A stretch of 64,000 nucleotides of DNA from the NCBI GenBank assembly GCA_040768125.1, contig JAXGNG010000006.1, positions 186,001 to 250,000 of the forward strand, read 5' to 3'. The notes below the pieces were generated by a model. It saw only the letters and a list, made by a program, of their open reading frames with translations. It ran no database searches and had not been told where the DNA came from. Of this stretch, positions 48,805-57,152 are shown in pieces. The first letter of the stretch is position 1. The number at the start of each line of letters is the position of its first letter. The stretch comes from RBG-16-49-21 sp040768125 (GTDB lineage Bacteria; Spirochaetota; UBA4802; UBA5550). The position numbers were made by a program, and so were the translations under genes.

Positions 48805-50367
48805 ATGCAGTATGTCATCTACGTGGTCGCCGGCATCTTTCTCCTCGGCGTCTGCATCTTCGTGCACGAGCTCGGCCATCTCCTCGGGGGGAAGATGGTG
48901 GGCATCAAGGCCCGGGTGTTTTCCATAGGCTTCGGGAAGGCGATCCTCAAGAAAACGGTGGGGGACACCACCTACCAGATCGCGCCCATCCCCCTGGGGG
49001 GCTACTGCCAGTTCTACGGCGAGGACCCCGCGGAGGAACGTTCCGGAAAGGGGTACGAGTTTCTCACCGCCGCTCCATGGCGGAGGATCGTAACCGTCGC
49101 CATGGGGCCCCTCTTCAACCTTTTCTTCGGCATCCTGATATTCCTCGTCATGAACCTGGTGGGCTATTCAAAGGAAACCAACATGGTGAGCATCCCTGAG
49201 CACCTCCGGCAGGGGAAACGGGTTTCCCCGGCATACGAGGCGGGGATCCGCACGGGGGACCGGATCGTCTCCATCGGCGGCAAGGAGATCAGAAGCTTCC
49301 CTGACATCCAGACCGCCGTCTTTTTCAGCGAGGGCGTGCCCACGGAGGTGACAGTGGAGCGCGAAGGCAGGAGAATGCCCTTCAACGTGACGCCGAGGCT
49401 CCAGGAGGAAACCGGGCGCCACGAGATCGGCGTGGCCCCCTACGGGACCCGCATACTCGTTGCGGGCCTGGTGGAGGGCGGGCCGGCCGCGACGGCGGGG
49501 CTCAGGGAGATGGACGAGATCGTTTCCGCTGACGGGGTGGTGCTGAAAAACGAGGCCGAGCTCACGGCCTACGTGGGGCCACGGGCCGGGAAAGCGGTGT
49601 CCCTGGAGATACTGAGGAAGGGCCGGGCCCTGACGATTGACGTCACACCGGAGCTGAACGAAGAGATCGTGTTCAACGCGGAGGCTGCCGGGGGCGGAAC
49701 GCGGGAGAGCATCCCCCTGGCGAAAACGCCGGCGCTTCGGGGATATCTCGAGAAGGGCCACATCACCGTCAACGGCGAAAAGGTCGGGACCTTCGAGGCC
49801 CTGGCCGACGAGGTCAGGAAGAGCCGCGGCGGGAGGATCACCCTGGGGATCGAGGACGAGACCTATACCGGGACGGCCCGCGTCAATCGCGTGGGGCGCA
49901 TCGGCGTCTACCAGGCCATGGCCCCGGACAGGGTCCTGGTGCGCTACGGCCCCGGTGGCGCCGTCGTCCAGGCGGTCATCGAGCCCTACGAGTTCATCGC
50001 CCTGAACCTGAAGGCCCTGGGAATGTTCTTCACCGGCAAGCTGAAGGTGCGGGAGAACCTCTCGGGCCCCATCAGGATCGTGCAGATCGCCGGCCAGGTG
50101 GCCTACTACAAGGGCATTCCCGACTTCATACTCCTGATGGCGAAGATATCGATCATCCTGATGGTGATGAACCTCCTCCCGATCCCGGTGGTGGACGGAA
50201 GCCAGATCGTCTTCTTCCTCGTCGAGATGGCGCGCGGGAAACCGCTGAGCCAGAAGGTCATGGAGCGGATCCAGACCGTGGGCGTGGCCCTGCTCATCAT
50301 GCTCGGGGCCTTCGTCATCGTCAACGACATCTCGATGCTGCCGTTTATCCAGAACCTGTTCCGGTAG
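48805..50367 (+). CDS. rseP: Site-2 protease RseP-like zinc metalloprotease
   Basis: RseP cleaves anti-sigma or other membrane proteins within the inner membrane. The 520-residue product has HELGH (VHELGHLLGGKMVG) in the first helix, helices near 93-113 and at the C-terminus, two PDZ domains (about 125-215 with PAYEAGIRTGDRIVSIGG, and 220-300 with GPAATAGLREMDEIVS) and the second metal motif MNLLPIPVVDGSQIVFF, where the usual LDGG is VDGS; the Asp ligand is kept. GGAG lies 7 nt before the ATG. It closes the housekeeping run. Confidence 0.95.
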   Translation: MQYVIYVVAGIFLLGVCIFVHELGHLLGGKMVGIKARVFSIGFGKAILKKTVGDTTYQIAPIPLGGYCQFYGEDPAEERSGKGYEFLTAAPWRRIVTVAMGPLFNLFFGILIFLVMNLVGYSKETNMVSIPEHLRQGKRVSPAYEAGIRTGDRIVSIGGKEIRSFPDIQTAVFFSEGVPTEVTVEREGRRMPFNVTPRLQEETGRHEIGVAPYGTRILVAGLVEGGPAATAGLREMDEIVSADGVVLKNEAELTAYVGPRAGKAVSLEILRKGRALTIDVTPELNEEIVFNAEAAGGGTRESIPLAKTPALRGYLEKGHITVNGEKVGTFEALADEVRKSRGGRITLGIEDETYTGTARVNRVGRIGVYQAMAPDRVLVRYGPGGAVVQAVIEPYEFIALNLKALGMFFTGKLKVRENLSGPIRIVQIAGQVAYYKGIPDFILLMAKISIILMVMNLLPIPVVDGSQIVFFLVEMARGKPLSQKVMERIQTVGVALLIMLGAFVIVNDISMLPFIQNLFR

Positions 50368-50436
50368 GCTGACGGAGGGGGGCTGAGTCGCGGTTCCCCG
50401 GCAGTGCCGGAGCTGTACAGACATGACATGGGACAC

Positions 50437-50475
50437 GAAACAACGGCGCCCGGTGGAAACGGGCGCCGTTGTTTC
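50437..50475 (+). terminator. Strong hairpin closing the rpsB-rseP operon
   Basis: GAAACAACGGCGCCCG (50437-50452) and CGGGCGCCGTTGTTTC (50460-50475) form a perfect 16-bp stem with a 7-nt loop, 70 bp after rseP. The AAAC/GTTT ends of the stem give A/U runs on both strands, so it could also act for the converging FG-GAP gene. No long U-tail follows. Confidence 0.75.
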
Positions 50476-50556
50476 GTCGTGATCCACTGGTCTTCATCTC
50501 AATAGGATCGTGTCATTGGCATTCTGTGATTCTGCCGAATCTATCAAAAAGAATCG

Positions 50557-52257
50557 TTAATCCACCAGTATTCCAAGCTGTATGAGGTTGTAGCATTCGT
50601 AATTGCTCATGGATACGGCATAGCCGAAGGAGCTCTCCACTTCGCCGGAAATCGCGATCATGTGGGTTGACGGTATCCCGCTATCGCTACCCCTGTAAAT
50701 CCATATCCTTCCTGTGAAACTGTCGATAAAGGGAGTTCCCGCCGTGAGGTCCGCGAGTCCGTCACCGTCGATGTCGCCGAGTGCGAGGGTGAATCCGAAC
50801 CACGCTTCCTCGGTTCCCGGACCCGGAAGGATGCGAGACGGAGTATTCGAGATGTTGCCGTTCCTTCCATGATACAGGTATACGCGCCCGGTGTAGTTGT
50901 CATTAATCATCGCGGCACTCACGGCTAGGTCAAGATAACCGTCTCCGTCAACATCGCCGAGGCTGATACCCATTCCAAAACCATCTCCCTGGGATTCGCC
51001 GTTAATCCTTGCCGTGTAGCTGTCAGGATTTATGCCGATGGTCCTTCCCGAGTAAAGGTATACACTGCCCTGTTCGGAATTGCGTTGATATGACGAAACG
51101 ACGAGATCATCAATCTCATCGCCGGTGATGTCGCCGATGCTTACCCTGAATCCAAATGAGCTTTCCTCGCTTTCGCCTGTGATGGTTGTGTCCGGATCCG
51201 TATTTATCCCTGACCCGCTTCCATGATGAATGAACACAATCCCCCTGTTGGTGTCCCTGTAGCTGTCGGCCAGCGCAATATCGGCATATCCGTCACCATT
51301 CACGTCGCCCATTGCAATGGCGTAGCCCACCCGGTTTCCTGCATCCCCGATGGTGAGATCTGCCGGCCCGGAAATGCCGCCGGCTCCGCCATGAAACAGA
51401 TGGACCCTGGTCAGGTAGGTGTTCATATTTGTTTCACCCACGGCAATATCATCACAGCCGTCTCCGTTGACGTCGCCTATGGCCAGGTTGCCTCCGAAAC
51501 TGACGCCTGCTTCTCCTGATAGCTCCCCATCGTGGGGGCCGTCGATTCCGGCGGAGCCGCCATGGAATAGATACACGCAGCCGGTCTTGGGAGTGACGTA
51601 TTCATGGCTTCCGGGCGCGCCTACGACCAGGTCGGCATATCCGTCACCGTTAATATCGCCCAAGGTGATCGTTTTGCCGAATAGATCGGTCGCGCTTCCG
51701 GCGGGAAGCCCGATGATGGTGCCCGGTTCCATGTCTTCGGATCCATCGTAGTACACGTAGACCCGCCCATCATAATCATTATAGCTGGGCGCCCCGACGG
51801 CCATATCCTGGTAGCCGTCACCGTCGATGTCCGTGTTGTGGCCCTTGCGAACGGTTATTGATACTACCGGCGAGGGGGTGTTTAGTGAGTCCACGGAGCG
51901 TACGGATATTGTGTGTTCGGTTCCCCTCTTCCAGATATCGACTCCTGTCGGGAGCTGGAATTTCCATTCTTCCGTGCCATCGGCCGACTGGAAATCCCCG
52001 CCATCAAGGGAGAATTCAACCCTGTCGATTCCGTTCAAACCCGAGGCGGTACCGATAACAAACCCGCTCTTTATTTCCCTGTCGTCACGGGCATTGAGAA
52101 TGGAAACCGAGGGTCTGTCGGTGCTGTCTTCAAGGCCGAGGAGCACGACAAGCTGGTTTTTCAGGTCAGCTTTCTTCTCGTTATCGGAAAACGCGGTGAA
52201 GCAGCCTGATTGTGAAATCATCGCCCCGATAAGCATAATGAGAAGCGATTTCTTCAT
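50557..52257 (-). CDS. FG-GAP repeat lipoprotein
   Basis: A 566-residue surface lipoprotein candidate. The signal MLIGAMISQSGC puts Cys near 19 in a lipobox. A beta-sandwich domain follows (SVSILNARDDREIKSGFVIG to VVSITVR, ~45-130), then at least seven FG-GAP/integrin-alpha-like repeats. Each repeat has DxDGDGYxD-type calcium loops, for example DIDGDGYQDMAVGAPS near 143 and DINGDGYADLVVGAPG. Such beta-propellers bind proteins or glycans outside the cell. It is in an AT-richer block than its neighbours. A GGAGG-like site precedes the ATG. Confidence 0.9.
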   Translation of the reverse strand: MKKSLLIMLIGAMISQSGCFTAFSDNEKKADLKNQLVVLLGLEDSTDRPSVSILNARDDREIKSGFVIGTASGLNGIDRVEFSLDGGDFQSADGTEEWKFQLPTGVDIWKRGTEHTISVRSVDSLNTPSPVVSITVRKGHNTDIDGDGYQDMAVGAPSYNDYDGRVYVYYDGSEDMEPGTIIGLPAGSATDLFGKTITLGDINGDGYADLVVGAPGSHEYVTPKTGCVYLFHGGSAGIDGPHDGELSGEAGVSFGGNLAIGDVNGDGCDDIAVGETNMNTYLTRVHLFHGGAGGISGPADLTIGDAGNRVGYAIAMGDVNGDGYADIALADSYRDTNRGIVFIHHGSGSGINTDPDTTITGESEESSFGFRVSIGDITGDEIDDLVVSSYQRNSEQGSVYLYSGRTIGINPDSYTARINGESQGDGFGMGISLGDVDGDGYLDLAVSAAMINDNYTGRVYLYHGRNGNISNTPSRILPGPGTEEAWFGFTLALGDIDGDGLADLTAGTPFIDSFTGRIWIYRGSDSGIPSTHMIAISGEVESSFGYAVSMSNYECYNLIQLGILVD

Positions 52258-52394
52258 TTTGATCCTCCAATGTTTATTCGTTTGTTGCTAGATAAGTGTT
52301 CATACTTCACGGAAATGACAAAACTTTTTACTTCATGGAAAATTTCATGACACAAACGATTCATAATTATTGCCTTCATTTTACCTTTGCTTTT

Positions 52395-53375
52395 TCATAA
52401 CATGAAGCCGGCCCCTATCCCGAAATGTAAAAGATGGCCCGCCTTTTTCTTCTGAATGATGTAATGGTAATCGGTATTCAGTGCGACATGAAAATGAGCC
52501 GAGGGCCGGTATCCGAGGGTGAACGACGGGTTTACCATCGGCTCGAACGAATCGGCGGAGGTGGCATGAAACCGGAGATATGTCGCCCCGAGAGAAAGGC
52601 CTGGCGCGGCGAAAAAGCGCGAAAACGTGAAGTCGTAACGGGCGTGAATCATGAGAGGTACGAAGTCGGCGAAGGGACCGCGGGCGCCCCGGTGGAGGCG
52701 GTAGAAGCCCGTTTTTGATCCAATCACCATGCCATGGAACGCGACGCCTGTTGTTAAGGAAACGGCGTATCCCACTGTGGCCTTTTTCCGGAGATAGCCT
52801 GCTGGCTGCAGGTGCCCTCCCTTCACATCGCAGTAGAACCTCGGGGATGCTGTCCCGTCTTCATGCTGCGCGGATTTCCTTCCCGCGGCCGCTTTTTCCT
52901 TCTTTATTCTTTTCCCCATGAACCCGGAGAGCCTGTCCGCAATTTTCCGGGAGGCGTCGAGGAGCTCCTCTTTTTCCTCTGTGGTAATCGAGTCGGCGAA
53001 GACGATTTTCCCTGTGGTCACGTCCACGACCCTGACGGTGGTAAGATAGGAGCCTGCGTGGGTAACATCGCCCACGATGGCGTAGTCGGCGGAAACGATT
53101 TTCCCCTGGCGCACCGCGCACTCGCCGTCGCGGCAGGGACTGGCGTCTCCCGTTTCAAAGAGGACCCGCGCCAGGTTTTTCCGTTCGAGCACATGTAGTT
53201 TTTTCTCGAAGAGCGCGACTTCGATGGTGTTTCTCACAGCCTTCGCGTATGCGTCGCTGACGCCGTGCGACGCGAATTCGAGGACCGCGATTTTCTTTTC
53301 AACCGCGTCGATATCCTCGGCCGAGGCCGCGAGGCCCATCGATAGTACAAAAATGAGGATTATACTTCGAAACAT
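52395..53375 (-). CDS. CsgG/FlgO-like exported protein
   Basis: A 326-residue exported protein. The signal peptide is SIILIFVLSMGLAASAE. Residues ~25-150 resemble CsgG-type domains (KIAVLEFASHGVSDAYAKAV, then LERKNLARVLFET, GKIVSADYAIVGDV and TTVRVVDVTTGKIV). The C-terminal half is beta-rich and may form a small outer-membrane-type barrel or surface domain (FAAPGLSLGATYLRF, then FTLGYRPSAHFHVALNTDYH). It is the last gene of an operon with an ECF sigma factor and a membrane protein (4-bp gap). Confidence 0.8.
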   Translation of the reverse strand: MFRSIILIFVLSMGLAASAEDIDAVEKKIAVLEFASHGVSDAYAKAVRNTIEVALFEKKLHVLERKNLARVLFETGDASPCRDGECAVRQGKIVSADYAIVGDVTHAGSYLTTVRVVDVTTGKIVFADSITTEEKEELLDASRKIADRLSGFMGKRIKKEKAAAGRKSAQHEDGTASPRFYCDVKGGHLQPAGYLRKKATVGYAVSLTTGVAFHGMVIGSKTGFYRLHRGARGPFADFVPLMIHARYDFTFSRFFAAPGLSLGATYLRFHATSADSFEPMVNPSFTLGYRPSAHFHVALNTDYHYIIQKKKAGHLLHFGIGAGFML

Positions 53376-53379
53376 GACG

Positions 53380-54105
53380 TTATCGAACCGTCTCCTGTAT
53401 CATCCTGGCGACTTCGTTCGAAAGGCTTTTCAGGCCGCCGATGGAGGATGATTCTTCTGACACGGCATAGAGGATTTTTCGCGTCACCCTGTCAGTCAGG
53501 CGGATCGTGAGTAGGTAGTGCCCGTCAAGTTTGTCCAGCGACCCCGTGAGAAGGAAATCGGCCTCGCCGGGTGAAGCGGTGATTTCCACACCTGTGACAA
53601 GTCCTCTCCTCATGTGGCCGTGAAGGTCCCGTGCCAGCTGTAAATCCTGATCTCCGCATTCGAACACCGGGAAGTACAATCGACTGCTCGATGCCGTCGT
53701 GGTCGGAGTGCGGGTGTCGTGGCGCGGTTGCGACGATGAATCGGAACCGCCCCTCTTCAGGGTCTCCGGTTTTATTTTTTGCTGCTCGGTTTTTCGGTGT
53801 TCAGAAACAATGATGGTGACAGCGGCATACCCGCCGACCCCGATGGACAGTGCGGTGGCGGAGGTAATGATCGCCAGGGCGATCGCGCTTTGGAATGCCG
53901 TAAGACCCATGCCCAGATTCTTAAAGAGGTAGTATATCGAAATGATTGCCGTATAAATGGGGGTGTGGATGCCCAGTTTTCGGAACATGGTGGTTAATAA
54001 CGTTCTCTTTTTCTTAAGTGCGTGAACCTGGTATGCCTCGTCCACGGGGCTGGCGAGCCCGTACTTTTCCATGACGCGTCGCATGATATCCGTATCGCGG
54101 TTCAT
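53380..54105 (-). CDS. Membrane protein paired with ECF sigma factor (possible anti-sigma)
   Basis: A 241-residue protein with a cytoplasmic N-terminus (~1-50), one or two membrane segments (IYTAIISIYYLFKNLGMGL and SATALSIGVGGYAAVTIIVS) and a periplasmic domain (RLYFPVFECGDQDLQLARDL, then DKLDGHYLLTIRLTDRVTRK) that resembles the CsgG-like fold of the next gene. The start overlaps the sigma gene stop by 4 bp (ATGA). Location and topology suggest an anti-sigma or sensor; no ZAS-type cysteine motif is present. Confidence 0.72.
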   Translation of the reverse strand: MNRDTDIMRRVMEKYGLASPVDEAYQVHALKKKRTLLTTMFRKLGIHTPIYTAIISIYYLFKNLGMGLTAFQSAIALAIITSATALSIGVGGYAAVTIIVSEHRKTEQQKIKPETLKRGGSDSSSQPRHDTRTPTTTASSSRLYFPVFECGDQDLQLARDLHGHMRRGLVTGVEITASPGEADFLLTGSLDKLDGHYLLTIRLTDRVTRKILYAVSEESSSIGGLKSLSNEVARMIQETVR

Positions 54106-54623
54106 AACAGGTCCCCGAGTCCTCGTATGCCTTTCTCATTGAGATAGCCTTTTATCGTGCCGATAATCAAAGAGTAGCGATAGGCCACCTGGCGGCGCGT
54201 AAGCCCCAGGTGTCGTGCCGCGACATGGTAGGTGAGCTGCTGAACGGCCACAAGATCAAAGAGGATGCGGTCTTTTTCCGTAAGGCTCGCTATGGCCTCT
54301 TCAAGGAGCATGCGCGTATCCCTTAGCCCGTTCAGGGTTGCAAGCGAATCATCGTTAAGGTAATCGGCGATATCATCGTCGCTCGAAAATTTTCTTTTTT
54401 TTCTATAATAATTCATGAGTACATTCTGCACGGTGCCGAAGAGCCAGGAGCGCTTGTTTACTATTCCATCGATTTTCTCGTAGAAGATCAGGAATACCTC
54501 CTGTATCAGGTCGTCGACATCATGCTTGTCGGATACTTTCGAATATATGGCTCCGTACACGATCTGATAGTATTCCGAGTACCATTCAATAAATTCGGCC
54601 TTTTTCACGTCGAGCAGGGGCAT
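54102..54623 (-). CDS. ECF-type RNA polymerase sigma factor
   Basis: A 173-residue sigma-70 family protein. Region 2 shows HDVDDLIQEVFLIFYEKIDG and KRSWLFGTVQNVLMNYYRKK. Region 4 shows SLTEKDRILFDLVAVQQLTY and an HTH (HLGLTRRQVAYRYSLIIGTI). It probably drives its own operon with the membrane protein and the CsgG-like gene. The hairpin at 54670-54692 lies just upstream. Confidence 0.93.
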   Translation of the reverse strand: MPLLDVKKAEFIEWYSEYYQIVYGAIYSKVSDKHDVDDLIQEVFLIFYEKIDGIVNKRSWLFGTVQNVLMNYYRKKRKFSSDDDIADYLNDDSLATLNGLRDTRMLLEEAIASLTEKDRILFDLVAVQQLTYHVAARHLGLTRRQVAYRYSLIIGTIKGYLNEKGIRGLGDLL

Positions 54624-54669
54624 GCAGGCAGTACACCATTACATATATTTGAAACAGCTTTGGAACTAC

Positions 54670-54692
54670 GTGGATGAAGAGTATTCATCCAC
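54670..54692 (-). promoter_or_regulatory. Inverted repeat upstream of ECF sigma gene
   Basis: GTGGATGAA (54670-54678), loop GAGTA, then TTCATCCAC (54684-54692) form 9-bp perfect arms about 47 bp before the sigma start. It may be an operator or 5'-UTR hairpin. The surrounding 249-bp gap (54624-54872) is AT-rich and has no supported gene. Confidence 0.45.
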
Positions 54693-54872
54693 TGATAAGC
54701 GCCATTGGGATACGTCAACAGTTTTATCACCCGGCGCTCACCAAAAATTGTTGCCTGCCCGATGTGCTAATAGTGATGTGTCTGGATCTGAGAAAAAACA
54801 CGTGTTTTTTAAAATCCTGTAAAACGAACTGATGCAATGGGATGGGGCGGAGGCGGTTCCCCGCCGGGGGCG

Positions 54873-56108
54873 CTAGAACTCAAGGAGGAAGAGGGTCATG
54901 TCGTCGGCGATCGGGGTTTTACCGGCGAACCGCGTCACGTCATCGTAGAGGACGGCGACGATCTTTTCTTCTCCCCGGGCCGCGAGTTCCCTGAAGCGTT
55001 CGCTGAGCCTCTTCTCGGAGTACTCCTCGCCTTCCCCGTTCTGCTGTTCGATTATTCCGTCGGTGTAAAGGAGGATCTTGTCCCCCGGGGCGATGTCGTA
55101 TTCGGCCTCGCCGAACTCGGCCTTCTTGATGAGCCCCAGGCCCGTGCCCTGGCACTCGATGGCGACGAGGTCACCGCCGCTTTTTTTCCAGAAGAGCGGG
55201 TGGGGGTGCCCCGCCTTGGAGAATTTCACCCGTCTCCTTTTCATGTCCAGGAGGGCGTAGTAGCAGGTCGCGTAGAGCTGGGGGATTACCTTCATGAAAT
55301 GCGAGCTCAGGTATTTCATGAACCGCGTCGGCTTGCCGCCGAGCTTCTCCATGGCGAGGGAGCAGGCCCCCCTGAGGACCCCCGTGCCGAGGGCCGAGGT
55401 GATCCCGTGGCCCATGATGTCGGCGATGATGATGGCCGCCATGTCGGGCCGCAGTACCGTCACGTTCAGGAAATCCCCCCCTATCTCGATGCATGGCTTG
55501 TAGACGTAGGAGTGCCGGACGCCGGGGAGGAAGGGATGCTCGTGGTCAAGGAGCTCCCGGTTGATGAAGTAGCTCTGTATCTTCCGCGCCTCGGAGAGGT
55601 CGCGGTCGAGCTCGTCGAGGCGCGTCGATTTGACGCGGAGGTCCCCCTGGGTGAATGCGAAGTTGGATATGGTGTTCCGGAAGCGCGAGAAGGTCACCTC
55701 CAGGCAGTTCTTGTAGAACATGGTGGAGATGGCGGGGTTCCTTGCCAGGAGGGCGTCGAAATCTCTTTTTTCGAGGCGGAAGACCTCAGTGTCCTCAACG
55801 CCGATGATGCTGGCGGAGCGGGGCATGTTGTCCACCAGGGCGAATTCACCGAAGTAGGACCCCGGGTGCAGGGTCTCGATATGCGCCTCGCCTCCCGCCT
55901 CGTCGGCCTTGGTCACCTTCACCGTGCCGCGTATGATGATGCACATGGAATCGCCCCGGGCGCCCTCGCGCATGATCCGCGCCCCCGGGGGATATTTTTC
56001 AAGCCTGAGAAGGGGGATGATCTCCCTGTAATCGGACTTTTCCAGTCCCTGGAATATCGGGATGTTCCTGAGTATGCCGGAGATCTCCCGGTCGCTGTAT
56101 CTGTCCAT
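54873..56108 (-). CDS. cNMP-binding/SpoIIE-type PP2C phosphatase
   Basis: A 411-residue regulator. Residues ~10-130 are a cyclic-nucleotide-binding domain (PPGARIMREGARGDSMCIII, then PGSYFGEFALVDNMPRSAS). Residues ~185-410 are a SpoIIE/RsbU-like phosphatase: LSEARKIQSYFINRELL, CIEIGGDFLNVTVLRPDMAA, IADIMGHGITSALGTGVLRG, GDKILLYTDGIIEQQN and PIADDMTLFLLEF. It probably dephosphorylates an anti-sigma antagonist in response to a nucleotide or redox signal. It shares a transcript with the gene upstream (16-bp gap). Confidence 0.9.
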   Translation of the reverse strand: MDRYSDREISGILRNIPIFQGLEKSDYREIIPLLRLEKYPPGARIMREGARGDSMCIIIRGTVKVTKADEAGGEAHIETLHPGSYFGEFALVDNMPRSASIIGVEDTEVFRLEKRDFDALLARNPAISTMFYKNCLEVTFSRFRNTISNFAFTQGDLRVKSTRLDELDRDLSEARKIQSYFINRELLDHEHPFLPGVRHSYVYKPCIEIGGDFLNVTVLRPDMAAIIIADIMGHGITSALGTGVLRGACSLAMEKLGGKPTRFMKYLSSHFMKVIPQLYATCYYALLDMKRRRVKFSKAGHPHPLFWKKSGGDLVAIECQGTGLGLIKKAEFGEAEYDIAPGDKILLYTDGIIEQQNGEGEEYSEKRLSERFRELAARGEEKIVAVLYDDVTRFAGKTPIADDMTLFLLEF

Positions 56109-56123
56109 GGGCGTTCCGCGAAC

Positions 56124-56969
56124 CTATTTGTTAAGGGTCGTCAGCTCCTTTTTCATCGCGTTGAACTTATCGAGAAACATGGTGTAGATTTCCGGCGTGG
56201 TGAGGAACTTCTGTTTGCCGTCGACCATGATGAGCCGGCGCTGGGACTTTTTTTTCTTTAAAATGAGGTAGGCCGCCTCGAGAATACCCAGGGCCTGGCA
56301 GGCCAGGACGGCGATGTCGAGGTAGGTGTAGCCGATATGCCCGAATTTCGCCAGGCCGCCGGCCTCGTGGGCCGCCGCCTCGCTGGTGTCGATGCCGTTG
56401 CTCATCTTCTTTTCGTAATGATAGTCGAGAAGGAAGAAGTAGCTCGGCTTCATGGCCGTCAATATTTCCTGCGTGGAGTTGTGGAAGCGCTCCAGTTTCC
56501 TGATGGGGCTGTCGTTTGATTCGGCCGAAAGGGTAAAATCGTCCTTGATCAGGTTCACGTTTTCGAGCTGGTTCACGAAGGAACCGGCCCCGGGGTAGTA
56601 TTTGCGCAGGGAAATCCGGTACTCGTCGAAGAGGGGAAACATCTCCTGGTAGGCCCTGTCGCGTTTCAGGAAATTCTTCCAGACGCTCCCCAGCCACTTC
56701 AGGACATCCTCGGAGAGCACGAGCTGCCCGCGCTGCTTGAGGTTGTAGAGAATGTTGGAAAGGAAAAAGAGGACATAATTGCTTCCGGCGGACTTCAGGT
56801 GCTCCTCGCACCGGGCCCGGTTGGACGGGTCCGTGATGATCTCGTCGATGACGACCATGAGGCGGTCAATGCGGTCCAGGGGATAGCGGCGGTATCCTAT
56901 CGCCGCGAGGACGGCCTCGCCGATGTCCTCAAGTGCCTTCGGGATGTTGAGTGGGGAGGTCCCGCCCAT
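56124..56969 (-). CDS. Uncharacterised protein upstream of SpoIIE phosphatase gene
   Basis: A 281-residue, helix-rich soluble protein with no signal peptide. Recognisable features are only compositional: basic and acidic helices (RQMLxD-like DRLMVVIDEIITDPSNRARC, FLSNILYNLKQRGQLVLSED) and a short hydrophobic stretch (GYTYLDIAVLACQALGILEA). I do not recognise a family. AAGG precedes ATG 56969; a longer frame adds 27 residues. The tight link to the phosphatase gene suggests a shared signalling role. Confidence 0.7.
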   Translation of the reverse strand: MGGTSPLNIPKALEDIGEAVLAAIGYRRYPLDRIDRLMVVIDEIITDPSNRARCEEHLKSAGSNYVLFFLSNILYNLKQRGQLVLSEDVLKWLGSVWKNFLKRDRAYQEMFPLFDEYRISLRKYYPGAGSFVNQLENVNLIKDDFTLSAESNDSPIRKLERFHNSTQEILTAMKPSYFFLLDYHYEKKMSNGIDTSEAAAHEAGGLAKFGHIGYTYLDIAVLACQALGILEAAYLILKKKKSQRRLIMVDGKQKFLTTPEIYTMFLDKFNAMKKELTTLNK

Positions 56970-57152
56970 TGAACATACCTTCGTGAAATGTCCGCGATCA
57001 ATGACCGCGTTTCCGGTGCTAGTAGGTCCACGGCGAAAGGCGCGTGTCAAGTATTATTCCTCGCGGCAAGGGGTGCGGTAAAGGCGGCTAAAAATATCAT
57101 TGACGGGCCGCCCCGGGGGTATCATGCTGATGCGGAACAGTGAGCAGGTGAA

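Noticed and set aside
54622..54822. Plus-strand 66-codon frame upstream of the ECF sigma gene
   Set aside because: It lies in AT-rich promoter DNA, has no ribosome site and no recognisable protein pattern.
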